Assembly: GCF_000739635.1 (NCBI RefSeq)
Contig: NZ_BATQ01000015.1
Span: forward strand, 1-58,621
DNA: 58,621 nt
DNA from: Verrucomicrobium sp. BvORR034
Lineage (GTDB): Bacteria; Verrucomicrobiota; Verrucomicrobiia; Verrucomicrobiales; Verrucomicrobiaceae
Direction of reading: 5' to 3'
Under the pieces are notes generated by a model, which saw nothing but the letters and a program-made list of their open reading frames with translations, was not told the DNA's origin and did not search any database. This document shows, one piece after another, positions 7,740-16,913 of the stretch (position 1 is its first letter; each line of letters opens with the position of its first letter). A program made the position numbers and the translations under genes.

Positions 7740-7895
7740 GTGGAGGTGTTGATGGCGATGGGGAGAAAGCGGATGCTGTCGGCTTTCCCACCTGATCCTC
7801 CTTCGCGGAGGTGCCCAGGGTTGACTCGTCTTGCCTTGCGGGACTCGTCCAACCACTGGGCTGTGCTAGAAATCCCCTTCGGGGATTAACTGCGG
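7740..7895 (+). repeat. Intergenic structured repeat, family A copy 1
   Basis: About 150 bases closely match 16465-16613. Three hairpins are seen: CCTCC-ttcgc-GGAGG (7797-7811); a larger one closed by CCCAG (7814-7818) and CTGGG (7856-7860) with inner GGTTG/CAACC pairs; and AATCCCC-TTC-GGGGATT (7871-7887). The last stem differs from copy 2 at two base pairs, and both differences are compensated. Reading frames differ between the copies because of an indel, so it is not a gene. Confidence 0.85.
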
Positions 7896-7917
7896 ACTGA
7901 GCAGGTGCCATCCACTC

Positions 7918-8074
7918 GCTCAGTTGAAGTTCTTCCTCGAAGAGGATGGGGCTACAAGCCCAACGTTGACGAGCTTCCAGCGAGTCTACGTTGGGTACGG
8001 GTGTGGGAGGTCTTTACTCCGAAGGAGTTGTGGCGGTCTGAGAGCCTTTCGCATCCAAGGTTCCTTGGCAGGCA
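7918..8074 (-). repeat. Intergenic structured repeat, family B copy 1
   Basis: Inverted relative to copy 2 at 18928-19087, with a core of about 80 bases nearly identical. Hairpins: TCCTC-GAA-GAGGA (7934-7946); CCCAACGT (7959-7966) paired with ACGTTGGG (7988-7995) around a 21-nt loop; and ACTCC-GAA-GGAGT (8016-8028). Spacers are 12 and 20 nt. Orientation is set by the loop motif, which reads ACTCGCT...GCTCG on the minus strand. Confidence 0.85.
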
Positions 8075-8187
8075 CAAACTTTCCCGTATGCGATGTCTGT
8101 ATCGTGGAGTGCAACCACTTGCCCAAGAGGTGCTATGGCCGTGGACGGGCTCCGATCAAGGACCAGGGTTTAAGAATATAACGTGAG

Positions 8188-8235
8188 CCGCGAAAGCGGT
8201 GTCGAGCCACCGGCACTCCAAGACGCTTCGCGAAG
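8188..8235 (+). repeat. Hairpin cluster resembling the tripartite repeats
   Basis: CCGC-GAAA-GCGG (8188-8199) is followed by a partly paired segment (GTGTCG with CGGCAC, one T-G wobble, 8199-8216) and the palindrome CTTCGCGAAG (8226-8235). The order of small, middle and small hairpins recalls families A, B and D, but there is no second copy in the window to prove that it is a repeat. Confidence 0.35.
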
Positions 8236-8389
8236 TTGAAGGCGGTGAGGCTGTTGGCTGACAGCAGTCGGTTGGTGGTCAGCTCGTCTGGCTCATTCTC
8301 TTCTGCTTCGTCAGCAGACGCGCGACTGAACGGGGATGGAATCCCCTGCTCCTTTTTGCAAGGGTCGCGCGCCTCCTGGCGGAGGTAAG

Positions 8390-10582
8390 TTATTTCATCT
8401 TCACCAGCACACGCAGGCGCTTGTAGAGGTAAGTGGAGGCATTCTGGGTGAAGGTCCAGTCCTTGGTCTGGCCGGGGCTGTTGCCAATGCCGATGTCGGC
8501 CTGAGGGCCGGCACCCCAGTGGTTGATGGCGATCAGCGTGGTCTTGGCTCCGTGGTGGTTCACCTGCATGGAGCCATAGCCGTCAACCAACTCGGTGAGC
8601 TGGTCGCCGGTGTCAAACTCGGCGTCGGAGGCGCCGGGCACGGCGGCGGTGTTGGCAGGGCCGTAGTTGTCGGGCCAGAACTCGAGGTTCAGGGCATCAC
8701 CTGCCGGACCGTTGGGCACGCCGGGCACGTTGCTCAGGATGACGGCGTTTTTCACCGGGATCTGGAATTTGGCTCCAGAGGCGGAGGTGGGCACGCCCAG
8801 CTTCTTGAGCTCGCTGGTGAAGCCATCCACGGAGACGAAGCAGTACTTGGCGGGGCTGGAGGGCTCCTTGAGTTCGAGGAGCCACGCCACCTTTTCCACG
8901 GTACCCTTCAGGGTGTCGGCGTTATTCACCTCGTAGGCGGGGGTGTTGCTGAGCTTGGACAAGTCCAAGTCATAGAGCACCTGATAACCCGCAGTTTCAG
9001 GGAGCTTCTTCGCCAGCAGATCAAAGACGGAAACCTTGCCCCCCTGAAAGGGGTAAGCAGGCCATCCGGCCCCGTTCACGAGGTTAGGTTCGGCGAGCTT
9101 GTTCCAGCCAAAGCGGACTGCGGTCGGCTTGGGCACCCCGGGGGCAGTGAGGACCACGGCGTTGCCTTCAATGGTCGCCTGGGCTTTCACATAGGCCGTG
9201 TCCTCGCCAATCACCTCGAACCAGTCGAGAGGCTGGCCATTGCGGGACTTGAGTCCGCCGTCGGCGTGGTCAAAAGTCACCCGCAGTCGGCCTTCTTCAG
9301 GCTGTACGGATTTGACGATGGGGCCGGAGGCAACCACGTCCGTCTTGCCATAGGTGTGCTTGAGCGCCTGCTGGGCCAGACGGCGGCCCACCTCTTGTTT
9401 GTTCTTGGGGTGGATGTCGTTCAGCTCGGCAATGTCTGTGGTGGGTACGATGCCGGTGTTGGGGATGGAGAGCGCCGCGTACTGGGCCTCCCAGAAGGAA
9501 GCCAGGACCTCTGGCGGCTCCTGGCCATACTGGAACGGGGCGATCTGCACGTAGTAGAACGGGAAGTCGCCTTGACCCCAGGCCTTGCGCCAGCCACCGA
9601 CGAGGGCCTTCATCTTCTCAGTGTAGAGGGTGCCTTCGCCGTGGTTGGATTCGCCCTGGTACCAGATGGCTCCGCGGATGGGAAAGCCCACATAGGGATG
9701 GATCATCGCGTTGTAGAGCGTGGTTGGATCGCCATGGGTGGCAAAAGGTGTCAGCTCGCCGGGGAAGGTTGGGCTGGGCGAGACACCGTTGCCAGAATCC
9801 AGCGCGCCGGGGACGGTTTTGGTCCAGGCTTCAATGTCTGCCACATGCTTCAAGACGCGCTCGCGGTACTGGGGATTCCCAGGTTGTTTGAGCTTCACCT
9901 GGGCGGCGAGGTCACGGAGCCGCTCCAGCCCCTCGAAGCCAGCGGCCGGAACCCAGGGTTCAATCCGGGTGCCACCCCAGGAGGCGTTGATCAAGCCCAC
10001 CGGCACCTTCAGGTGCTTCTGCAGCTCGCGGGCCATGAAATAACCGGCGGCGGTGAACCCGCCCACCGTGGCCGGGCTGGCGGTCTGCCAGGAGCCGTTG
10101 AAATCATCCTGGGGCACGGGCTTGGGAACCAGCGGCACTTTGATGTGGCGGATGGTGGGATCATTGGCCGCCGCGATTTCCTGGGCACTGTTCAGACTGT
10201 TTTGTACTACCCACTCCATGTTGGACTGGCCGGAGCAGAGCCAGACCTCTCCCACCAGGATGTCGCGCACCGCGACGGTGTTGGAGGCGGTCACGTTCAA
10301 CTCCAGGGGGCCGCCACCGGCAGCCAGGGCTGGCAATTCCACGCGCCACTTGCCGTCCTTGCCCGCAGTGGTTTCCACCGGAGCTGTCTGGCCCAGTTTT
10401 ACCGAAACCTTTTCGCCCGGGTCCGCCCAGCCCCAGACTGGGATCTTCACGTCCCGCTGGAGCACCATGTGGTCCGTGAAAATATGCGGCAGTTTGACTG
10501 CGGCCGGGGCGAGGGTGGGCAGGAGGCCCGCCAGCGCCAGCAGCGCCAGGGATCCGCGTTGAGAGAGGGTGAGTGAGAGCAT
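8390..10582 (-). CDS. Sialate O-acetylesterase-like secreted esterase
   Basis: A 730-residue exported SGNH-type esterase. A signal peptide occupies about residues 1-28 (SLALLALAGLLPTLAPAAV). Family marks follow in order: FTDHMVLQRDVKIPVWGWADPGEKV (beta domain), LCSGQSNMEW with the likely nucleophile Ser120, VGLINASWGGTRIEPW, RGAIWYQGESN, and the DIHPKNKQEVGRRLA block with the catalytic Asp-x-His. Such enzymes remove acetyl groups from sialic acids or plant polysaccharides such as xylan. The protein is longer than usual: after about residue 500 comes an extra domain with no motif I recognise. It forms a possible operon with the secreted protein encoded upstream, 107 bases away. Confidence 0.88.
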   Translation of the reverse strand: MLSLTLSQRGSLALLALAGLLPTLAPAAVKLPHIFTDHMVLQRDVKIPVWGWADPGEKVSVKLGQTAPVETTAGKDGKWRVELPALAAGGGPLELNVTASNTVAVRDILVGEVWLCSGQSNMEWVVQNSLNSAQEIAAANDPTIRHIKVPLVPKPVPQDDFNGSWQTASPATVGGFTAAGYFMARELQKHLKVPVGLINASWGGTRIEPWVPAAGFEGLERLRDLAAQVKLKQPGNPQYRERVLKHVADIEAWTKTVPGALDSGNGVSPSPTFPGELTPFATHGDPTTLYNAMIHPYVGFPIRGAIWYQGESNHGEGTLYTEKMKALVGGWRKAWGQGDFPFYYVQIAPFQYGQEPPEVLASFWEAQYAALSIPNTGIVPTTDIAELNDIHPKNKQEVGRRLAQQALKHTYGKTDVVASGPIVKSVQPEEGRLRVTFDHADGGLKSRNGQPLDWFEVIGEDTAYVKAQATIEGNAVVLTAPGVPKPTAVRFGWNKLAEPNLVNGAGWPAYPFQGGKVSVFDLLAKKLPETAGYQVLYDLDLSKLSNTPAYEVNNADTLKGTVEKVAWLLELKEPSSPAKYCFVSVDGFTSELKKLGVPTSASGAKFQIPVKNAVILSNVPGVPNGPAGDALNLEFWPDNYGPANTAAVPGASDAEFDTGDQLTELVDGYGSMQVNHHGAKTTLIAINHWGAGPQADIGIGNSPGQTKDWTFTQNASTYLYKRLRVLVKMK

Positions 10583-10689
10583 GGTAAGGAGATGACAGTG
10601 AACGGGCGTGAGGTCCCGGAATCGCCGACCATACAGAAATCCATGGCCGAACAGTACAAAAATCCTCGGGACAGAAACGAAGGTCCGGA

Positions 10690-11976
10690 TCAGAGGAGGC
10701 CTTCCCGGCGGGCCTTCCAGTACATGGCAATGTGATAGACGATCCCGCAGCTGGACATGTGGGCGTAGTCAGACTGAACCAGGAACTTCCGCATCCACTC
10801 CTGCTGGGCGACGGGGATTTTAGGATCGTTCACCATCATCGGCACCAGTGCGGACTCGCCCGCCTCGCGGATGTTGTGCCAGACCTTGCGGTACTCGCCC
10901 CACTGCGGGTTCATGTAGCCTTTCTGGTTCTTCCATTCCGGAACGTGACGCCAGTCGGGGCCAACCATGGCCAGCATCTCCGGGCTCATCTGGGCGAGGC
11001 GTGCTCCCGTTTCGGCCGTGCGTTTCATGGCAATTTCGCCCACGTGCACCATCGTTTCGCGGATGCGCGTTTTGAGGGCGGCATCGGTCTCAAGGTGATA
11101 GAGCACCTCGAGCGAGCACTGCATCTGGAGCATGGCGTAGGCGGGTTTCTTCTCGTCGGGATGGGCCGATTGCTCCACGGCAGGCACCACGTAGCGGCGG
11201 TATTCCTGATGAAACGCTTCGTTGCCGGTGACATCCCAGGCCACGGCATAGATCATGGGCAGGCGGGCCGCTTCATGAGCCTGCACCTCCCACATCTTGC
11301 AGATGCCGAGCCCGCAGGGTTGGTCATCGGCGCGCAGGAAGTCGTAGCCATTCTCCGGAGTGACGTTCTTGATCATCCGGTTGGCGATGGCGGTCATGAG
11401 GCTGCGGATCTCCACCTTGGTCGGCTCGTCGCAGAGCGGGCTGTGATAGTAGCGCCAGAGACCATGCACGCAGTGGGTGACTTGGTCCCGGGAAGAGTTG
11501 ATGTACACGCCTCCGAGATAGTTCGGGCTGATGCCCCGGGCGACGAAGCCTTCTTTGCCATGCACGGTGACGCAGGCCTTGATCCCGCTGAAAACGCGAC
11601 GCGCGTCGGCTTTCAGCGAAGTCTCTTGTGTGACGTCATACCGGTCGCTCAGCACGCTGAGCATCGCTCCCCCCAGGATCATGCAGTCTTCCATGCCCGT
11701 GCCGTAGCCGCAGGGGTTGGGGTACTGGCGTTTCACTTCGTCTGCGGTCGGCAGATGCGTGAGTTCCTGGCCGGGTTCGTAGCTGCTCAGGTAGTCGTAA
11801 AAGAGCTCGGTCTTGGGGTTGAAAAACCGCTGCCAGGCGATGTTCCAGGCCTTTTCTGCCTGCGGAGCGAGCTGTTGGGGGGATTCATTCACGAGCGCCG
11901 CGCCTGAAAGCGTCGCCGCAGAGAGGGTGACCAGAGCAAAAACGGAGATGAGCAGAGACAAGAAGGGGTTCGGCAT
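10690..11976 (-). CDS. Secreted protein of unknown function, probably helical
   Basis: A 428-residue protein with a signal peptide at about residues 1-27 (LLISVFALVTLSAATLSGAA). The rest is rich in aromatic and His residues and contains repeated helical stretches, e.g. AWNIAWQRFFNPKTELFYDY, GYGTGMEDCMILGGAMLSVL and HCVHGLWRYYHSPLCDEP. This pattern resembles the (alpha/alpha)6-barrel of carbohydrate-active enzymes that act on unsaturated or rhamnogalacturonan oligosaccharides, but no family-defining catalytic motif is certain. It lies upstream of the sialate esterase gene on the same strand and divergent from the PVC cytochrome protein, which fits a role in polysaccharide use. Treat the function as unknown. 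Confidence 0.75.
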   Translation of the reverse strand: MPNPFLSLLISVFALVTLSAATLSGAALVNESPQQLAPQAEKAWNIAWQRFFNPKTELFYDYLSSYEPGQELTHLPTADEVKRQYPNPCGYGTGMEDCMILGGAMLSVLSDRYDVTQETSLKADARRVFSGIKACVTVHGKEGFVARGISPNYLGGVYINSSRDQVTHCVHGLWRYYHSPLCDEPTKVEIRSLMTAIANRMIKNVTPENGYDFLRADDQPCGLGICKMWEVQAHEAARLPMIYAVAWDVTGNEAFHQEYRRYVVPAVEQSAHPDEKKPAYAMLQMQCSLEVLYHLETDAALKTRIRETMVHVGEIAMKRTAETGARLAQMSPEMLAMVGPDWRHVPEWKNQKGYMNPQWGEYRKVWHNIREAGESALVPMMVNDPKIPVAQQEWMRKFLVQSDYAHMSSCGIVYHIAMYWKARREGLL

Positions 11977-12129
11977 AGGGGAGAGGGAATCAAACGGCAG
12001 GTGAAAGGGTTTTTTGACCGGAAGGCGTCCACTACGGAGTGGGAAGAGGAAAAAATCCTTGTTTTTGATGTCTCAACCCAGTCAGCATCCGCCATTGCTC
12101 CACCCAAGCCGCCTTTACTCAATTCTTCC

Positions 12130-15100
12130 ATGATCCGAAAACTCATCCCCTTCACCGTTTTCGTCGCTCTGGCGGCGTCTGCGGTCGCCCAGGAGACCTT
12201 GCACTTTCCCGCCAAATCCGGTGTGGGAGCGGGCAATGGCAAACGTGTCGTCCTTGTCTCGGGAGACGAAGAATACCGCACGGAGGAGAGCTTCCCCATG
12301 CTCGCGAAGATTCTCAGCCAGAAGCACGGTTTCGACTGCACGGTGCTCTTCGCGATCAATCCCGAGGGCGGCTACATCGATCCCAACTTCCAGAAAAACA
12401 TCCCGGGCACCGCGACTTTGGACAAGGCGGATCTCCTGATCATTGGCACCCGGTTCCGCCAGTTGCCTGACAACCAGCTCGCCCCCTTTGCCGCGTACTT
12501 GAATGCGGGCAAGCCAGTGATCGGCTTCCGCACCGCCACACATGCCTTCACGGGCGGAGCTGCCACCGGGGACTTCAAGTGGGCGGAGTTCGGTCTCAAG
12601 GTCTTGGGCGAGAAATGGGTGAATCACCACGGTGCCCACGGCAAACAGGGCACCAAGTCGGTGGTGGAGCAGGCCAATGCCTCCAATGAGGTGCTGCAGG
12701 GGGTGGGTGAGATCTTTGCGCCTACGGATGTGTATGGCATCGCCAATCTGGACCAAAAGGCGGCGACCATCCTCCTGCGTGGAGCGGTGACGGAGTCGCT
12801 CGATCCCACCTCGAAAGCGATCGAAGGACCCAAGAACAATCCCATGATGCCGCTGGCCTGGCTGCGGGAGTACACCGCCCCCAATGGCACGGCCAAAGGG
12901 CGCGCCTTCTGCACCACGCTCGGTGCTTCCTCGGACTTCGTGGATGAAGATCTTCGCCGGCTCGCGGTCAACGTTTCCTATGCCCTGCTCGGACTCAAAG
13001 TGCCGGACAAGGCGGATGTCGCCTATGTGGATGCCTTCGAGCCGACCTTCTACGGCAACAACAGCAGCGATTACTACAAGACGCTGAACCGGAAGCCCGG
13101 TGACTATGTTCTGGGCAAGAGCCCGGCAACCGGTAAAGGCGCTGCCAAACCGGCGGCCAAGCCTGCGGCCGCGAAGCCCGCAGCAGAGAAGAAGGACGAG
13201 GTGCCTCCGCACGCCTTCAATGCCGAGCCTGCCCCCGCCAAGGCCAAACGTGATCAATCCGTGGCAGCTCCTGCCAAGGGCGAACGCATTGTGCTGGTCG
13301 GCAACGGTCTGGCAGAGCGCGACGTTTACTACGGTCGGATCGAAACGGAACTGAACCTGCGCTATCCTGAGAAGGAGTTGTTCTTCCGCAACATGGGCCA
13401 CGTGGGAGACACCCCCGGATTCCGCCCGCACCCTGCCCGCGTTTCGCAGTGGGCCTTCCCCGGGGCTGAGAAGTTTCATCCAGACAAGAACGTGCATCAT
13501 GGCAAGGGGTTCTTCCCCACGCCGGACCAGTGGCTCACCCATCTGAAAGCCGACACCATTGTCGGGTTCTTCGGTTACAATGAGTCCTTCGACGGTGCCA
13601 GCAAGGTGGGCAACTTTGAAGCGGAGATTGATGCCTGGGTGGCTCACACCCTGAGCAAGGCCTACAACGGCAAAGAAGCCCCCCGTGTGGTGCTCGTGTC
13701 TCCGATCGCCTATGAAGATCAGAGCGCCAAGCGCGATCTGCCGGATGGCCATGCAGAGAACGCCAACCTGCTGCTCTACGCCGCCGCCATGGAGAAGGTG
13801 GCCAAGAAATACGGGGTGACCTATATCGACCTTTTCACGCCCACCAAGGAGATCTATGCCAAGGGTGGACCGGTCTTCACCACGGGTGGTTTCATCCCCA
13901 CCAGTGAGGGTTACAAGACCATCGCTGACGTGCTCGCCACAGGCCTCTATGGCCATCAGTCCCGCGTCTCCAAGGCAGATCCGGAGAAAGTGCATGAAGC
14001 TGTTCAGCAGAAGCAGTGGTTCTGGAACACGGACTACAACATCCTCAACGGAGTGCACACCCACGGTCAGCGGTACAATCCCTATGGCCCGCAGAACTAT
14101 CCGGACGAGGTGAAGAAGTCCCGAGAGATGACCGCGCTGCGCGACCAACTCATCCATGACCTGGCCAGCGGCCGGAAGAACGACCTCGTGGTGGATGATT
14201 CCAAGACGCATGTGCTGCCTCCGGTTCCCACCAACTACCAGCCGAGCGCCAAGAACGGCAGTGAGAAGTATCTGTACGGCGATGAGGCGCTCAAGACCCT
14301 GTCGGTGCCGGAAGGCTACAAGGTGGAGCTCTTTGCCAGTGAGAAGGAGTTCCCCAATCTGGCCAACCCCATGCAGCTCTCCTTCGACGACAAGGGTCGT
14401 CTCTGGGTGGCCGTGATGCCGACCTATCCCCACTATCGTCCCGGCGACGCGTTGCCGAACGACAAGCTCCTCATCTATGAGGACACCAACGGCGACGGCA
14501 AGGCGGACAAGGAAACAGTTTTTGCGGATCACCTCCATCTGCCCATCGGGTTCGAGTTCGCCCCGGAAGGCGTCTATGTCTCCCAAGAGCCCAACCTCGT
14601 CCTGCTGCGCGATACCAATGGCGATGACAAGGCCGACAGCTCCGAGATCATTCTGGGCGGGTTTGACTCGCACGACACCCACCACGCGATCAGCGCTTAC
14701 ACAGCGGATCCCAGCGGTGCCTTCATCCTCTGTGAAGGGGTGTTCCTGCACTCCAATGTCGAGACCCCTTATGGCCCGGTGCGCTGTGTGGACGGCGGTT
14801 TCCTCCGCTACAGCCCGCAGCGCGGTCATCTGGAGCGCACGGCGCAGCTTTCCATCCCAAACCCCTGGGGAGTGGTGTTCGACAAGTGGGGCCAGGATTT
14901 CTTCCTGCACACCTCTGGTCCGAGCATGAACTGGATGCTGCCCGTCTCGGTGAAGCCCGCCTTCGGTAGCAAGACCCCTTCGACCCCGGACCTCATCCCC
15001 AAAGGACAGTCGGTCCGCCCCACGACCGGTCTAGAGATTGTTTCCTCACGCCACTTCCCGGATGAAGTGCAGGGCGATCTTATCCTCTGCAACGCCATCG

Positions 15101-16338
15101 GCTTCCTGGGCATCAAACAGCACCAGATCCAGGACGAAGGCACCGGCTGGAAGACCTCCTTCCGTCATGACTTGTTGAAGAGCACGGACGGGAACTTCCG
15201 CCCGGCGGATTTGGAGTTTGCCCCGGATGGTTCATTGTATGTGCTGGACTGGCACAACGTCTTGATCGGTCACATGCAGCACAACGCCCGTGACCCGCTC
15301 CGCGACCACGTGCATGGCCGCATCTACCGCATCACCTATCCCTCCCGCCCGCTGGTAAAGCCAGCCCAGGTGGCAGGAGCCTCCGTGCAGACCCTGCTCA
15401 ACAACCTCAAGGAGCCTGAACTGCGCACCCGCTACCGCTCCCGCCGTGCCCTGCGCAGCCATCCGGCGAGCGAGGTCCTGCCAGCGGTGAAGGCCTGGGT
15501 TGCCGGGCTCGACAAGAACGACGCACAGTACGAGCACAACGTGCTGGAAGCCCTCTGGGTGACCTGGGGCATGAACGAGGCGGATGAAACCCTGCTGCGT
15601 CAGACGCTTAATGCCAAAGACTTCCACGCTCGCGCCGGCGCGGTACGGGTTCTGAGGTATAACACCCATCGTGTGGCGGACCATGTGGCCCTGCTGGAGA
15701 AGGCGGCCGCCGATGAACACGGCCGCGTGCGTTTGGAAGCGATCGTCGCGGCCTCCTGGCTGCCCAACACGGCCGCTGCCAAGAACATCGTCGCCATCGG
15801 TTCCAAACAACCGCTGGATGAGTGGAGCAAGAACGCCGCAAAGACGGCCGCCGACCGGCTTGCCGGGGTGGCAGAAGTGGCCGCACCGGAGCACCCTGTG
15901 ATTGCGGCTCCGGCCGATCTCTCGCCCGAGGCGAAGAAGCAGTTCATGCTGGGCCAGGAAGTTTACTTCCGTGAAGGGCACTGCACCACCTGCCACCAGC
16001 CCCACGGTGGTGGCCTGGATCCTGCCTTCCCCTCGCTTCAGAAGAGCCCCTGGGTCACTGGGGACCGGGATCGCCTGATCAAGCTGGTGCTCTACGGATT
16101 GATCGGACCCATTGAAGTGGACGGCAAGCAGTACAACGGCCAGGTGCCTATGACCCCCTTTGGCGGCATGCTGAAGGACGAGGAAGTTGCGGCGGTGATC
16201 ACGTTCGTGCGCAACCATTTCGGCAACAAGGCCGAACCGGTGACCACGAAGGACGTGAAGGCCATTCGCGATGCCAATCCTGGACGCATGATGTTCTACA
16301 CGGTTGAAGAGCTGCTGAAGCAGCATCCGATGAAATAG
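12130..16338 (+). CDS. Multidomain PVC-type dehydrogenase/cytochrome c protein with ThuA and SGNH domains
   Basis: A 1402-residue exported protein. I start at the ATG at 12130, which opens a signal peptide (MIRKLIPFTVFVALAASAVA). Domains in order: ThuA-like (about 35-280; RVVLVSGDEEYRTEESFPML, VIGFRTATHAF); a Lys/Ala/Pro-rich linker (about 334-378); an SGNH hydrolase-like domain (about 384-615; ERIVLVGNGLAERDVYYGR, GFFGYNESFDG); a PVC-type beta-propeller dehydrogenase domain (about 720-1075; LSVPEGYKVELFAS, DTNGDGKADKETVF, YVLDWHNVLIGHMQ); HEAT-like helices (about 1080-1260); and a C-terminal cytochrome c with C1285-T-T-C-H1289. It is likely a periplasmic redox enzyme for sugars or alcohols, with electrons leaving through the heme. 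Substrate is unknown. Confidence 0.92.
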   Translation: MIRKLIPFTVFVALAASAVAQETLHFPAKSGVGAGNGKRVVLVSGDEEYRTEESFPMLAKILSQKHGFDCTVLFAINPEGGYIDPNFQKNIPGTATLDKADLLIIGTRFRQLPDNQLAPFAAYLNAGKPVIGFRTATHAFTGGAATGDFKWAEFGLKVLGEKWVNHHGAHGKQGTKSVVEQANASNEVLQGVGEIFAPTDVYGIANLDQKAATILLRGAVTESLDPTSKAIEGPKNNPMMPLAWLREYTAPNGTAKGRAFCTTLGASSDFVDEDLRRLAVNVSYALLGLKVPDKADVAYVDAFEPTFYGNNSSDYYKTLNRKPGDYVLGKSPATGKGAAKPAAKPAAAKPAAEKKDEVPPHAFNAEPAPAKAKRDQSVAAPAKGERIVLVGNGLAERDVYYGRIETELNLRYPEKELFFRNMGHVGDTPGFRPHPARVSQWAFPGAEKFHPDKNVHHGKGFFPTPDQWLTHLKADTIVGFFGYNESFDGASKVGNFEAEIDAWVAHTLSKAYNGKEAPRVVLVSPIAYEDQSAKRDLPDGHAENANLLLYAAAMEKVAKKYGVTYIDLFTPTKEIYAKGGPVFTTGGFIPTSEGYKTIADVLATGLYGHQSRVSKADPEKVHEAVQQKQWFWNTDYNILNGVHTHGQRYNPYGPQNYPDEVKKSREMTALRDQLIHDLASGRKNDLVVDDSKTHVLPPVPTNYQPSAKNGSEKYLYGDEALKTLSVPEGYKVELFASEKEFPNLANPMQLSFDDKGRLWVAVMPTYPHYRPGDALPNDKLLIYEDTNGDGKADKETVFADHLHLPIGFEFAPEGVYVSQEPNLVLLRDTNGDDKADSSEIILGGFDSHDTHHAISAYTADPSGAFILCEGVFLHSNVETPYGPVRCVDGGFLRYSPQRGHLERTAQLSIPNPWGVVFDKWGQDFFLHTSGPSMNWMLPVSVKPAFGSKTPSTPDLIPKGQSVRPTTGLEIVSSRHFPDEVQGDLILCNAIGFLGIKQHQIQDEGTGWKTSFRHDLLKSTDGNFRPADLEFAPDGSLYVLDWHNVLIGHMQHNARDPLRDHVHGRIYRITYPSRPLVKPAQVAGASVQTLLNNLKEPELRTRYRSRRALRSHPASEVLPAVKAWVAGLDKNDAQYEHNVLEALWVTWGMNEADETLLRQTLNAKDFHARAGAVRVLRYNTHRVADHVALLEKAAADEHGRVRLEAIVAASWLPNTAAAKNIVAIGSKQPLDEWSKNAAKTAADRLAGVAEVAAPEHPVIAAPADLSPEAKKQFMLGQEVYFREGHCTTCHQPHGGGLDPAFPSLQKSPWVTGDRDRLIKLVLYGLIGPIEVDGKQYNGQVPMTPFGGMLKDEEVAAVITFVRNHFGNKAEPVTTKDVKAIRDANPGRMMFYTVEELLKQHPMK

Positions 16339-16362
16339 CTGTGCTGTAGTTGTTTTGCGCGG

Positions 16363-16401
16363 CCCGCTTCGCCATCGTCAGGTGGTTGAAGCGGGTTGTT
16401 T
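16363..16401 (+). terminator. Rho-independent terminator after the PVC cytochrome gene
   Basis: CCCGCTTC (16363-16370) pairs perfectly with GAAGCGGG (16388-16395), with inner CCA/TGG pairing possible in the 17-nt loop. The stem is followed by TTGTTTGTTATT. It lies 24 bases after the stop codon. Confidence 0.65.
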
Positions 16402-16464
16402 GTTATTGGGGACGAAAAGGTGTGGTCTCCAACAGTGCCTGCCGAGGAATTTGGCGGGGCTGAC

Positions 16465-16613
16465 GTGGAGGCGTTGATTGCGGTGGGGAGAAAGCAGATG
16501 CTGTCGGCTTTCCCACCTGATCATCCTCCGCGGAGGTACCCAGGGTTGACTCGCTTGAGGCTCGTCCAACCACTGGGCTGTGCTACAGATCCCATACTGG
16601 GATCAACTTCGGT
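16465..16613 (+). repeat. Intergenic structured repeat, family A copy 2
   Basis: Closely matches 7740-7895. Hairpins: the perfect palindrome CCTCCGCGGAGG (16525-16536); CCCAG (16539-16543) with CTGGG (16573-16577) plus inner GGTTG/CAACC; and GATCCCA-TAC-TGGGATC (16588-16604). Upstream, GAAAGC and GCTTTC (about 16488-16512) make a further imperfect stem. The loop of the larger hairpin carries ACTCGCTTGAGGCTCG, shared with families B and D. Confidence 0.85.
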
Positions 16614-16913
16614 CTGAGGCGGGCACCTCAAGGTGGTTCCTTGGTAGCCACCCCAAAACGCGCGCGATTGGTCGGTTCTCCTCGCATATTTCCCGGTATG
16701 TGGTGATGTGGCCGGGAGAGAGGGGCATAGGGCCAAGGGGAACGCTGGGATGAATGGTGGCGGGGCGTTGGGCAGGTGAAAGACGATCGCGGGATGACGC
16801 CGTAGACGCTTCAGTTAGTGTCTCCTCACGTCGTCAGCTACGCCGGTGTTGAGAGTGGTCTGGCAGAAGGGAGTGGAGCTGGAGCTGTTGTTGCTTGAGG
16901 CATGCTGATGGGA

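Larger units (their letters stand above)
7607..8389. other. Gene-free 783-bp region packed with structured repeats
   Basis: No convincing gene is present; open frames across it do not resemble proteins and change frame between repeat copies. It holds a GCCAG-GCGT-CTGGC hairpin just after the LysR gene (7610-7623), repeat element A1 (7740-7895), repeat element B1 (7918-8074), a third hairpin cluster (8188-8235), and a CCTCC-TGGC-GGAGG hairpin (8372-8385) just downstream of the sialate esterase gene, which may help to end its transcript although it lacks a U run. Confidence 0.7.

Noticed and set aside
7740-8235. Possible CRISPR array because of the repeated hairpins
   Set aside because: Units are dissimilar, not regularly spaced, and have no spacer pattern or cas genes nearby.
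8336-10576. Plus-strand open frame of 746 codons
   Set aside because: Complementary to the sialate esterase gene, which has a signal peptide and catalytic motifs; the shadow has none.
12115-14910. Minus-strand open frame of 931 codons
   Set aside because: It lies antisense to the PVC cytochrome gene, whose domains are clear; the frame is open only because of the high GC codon pattern, and its translation shows no family motif.
16396-16617. Small plus-strand open frame inside repeat A2
   Set aside because: The equivalent frame in copy A1 diverges after an indel and the conserved parts are hairpins, so the sequence is kept for structure and not for coding.
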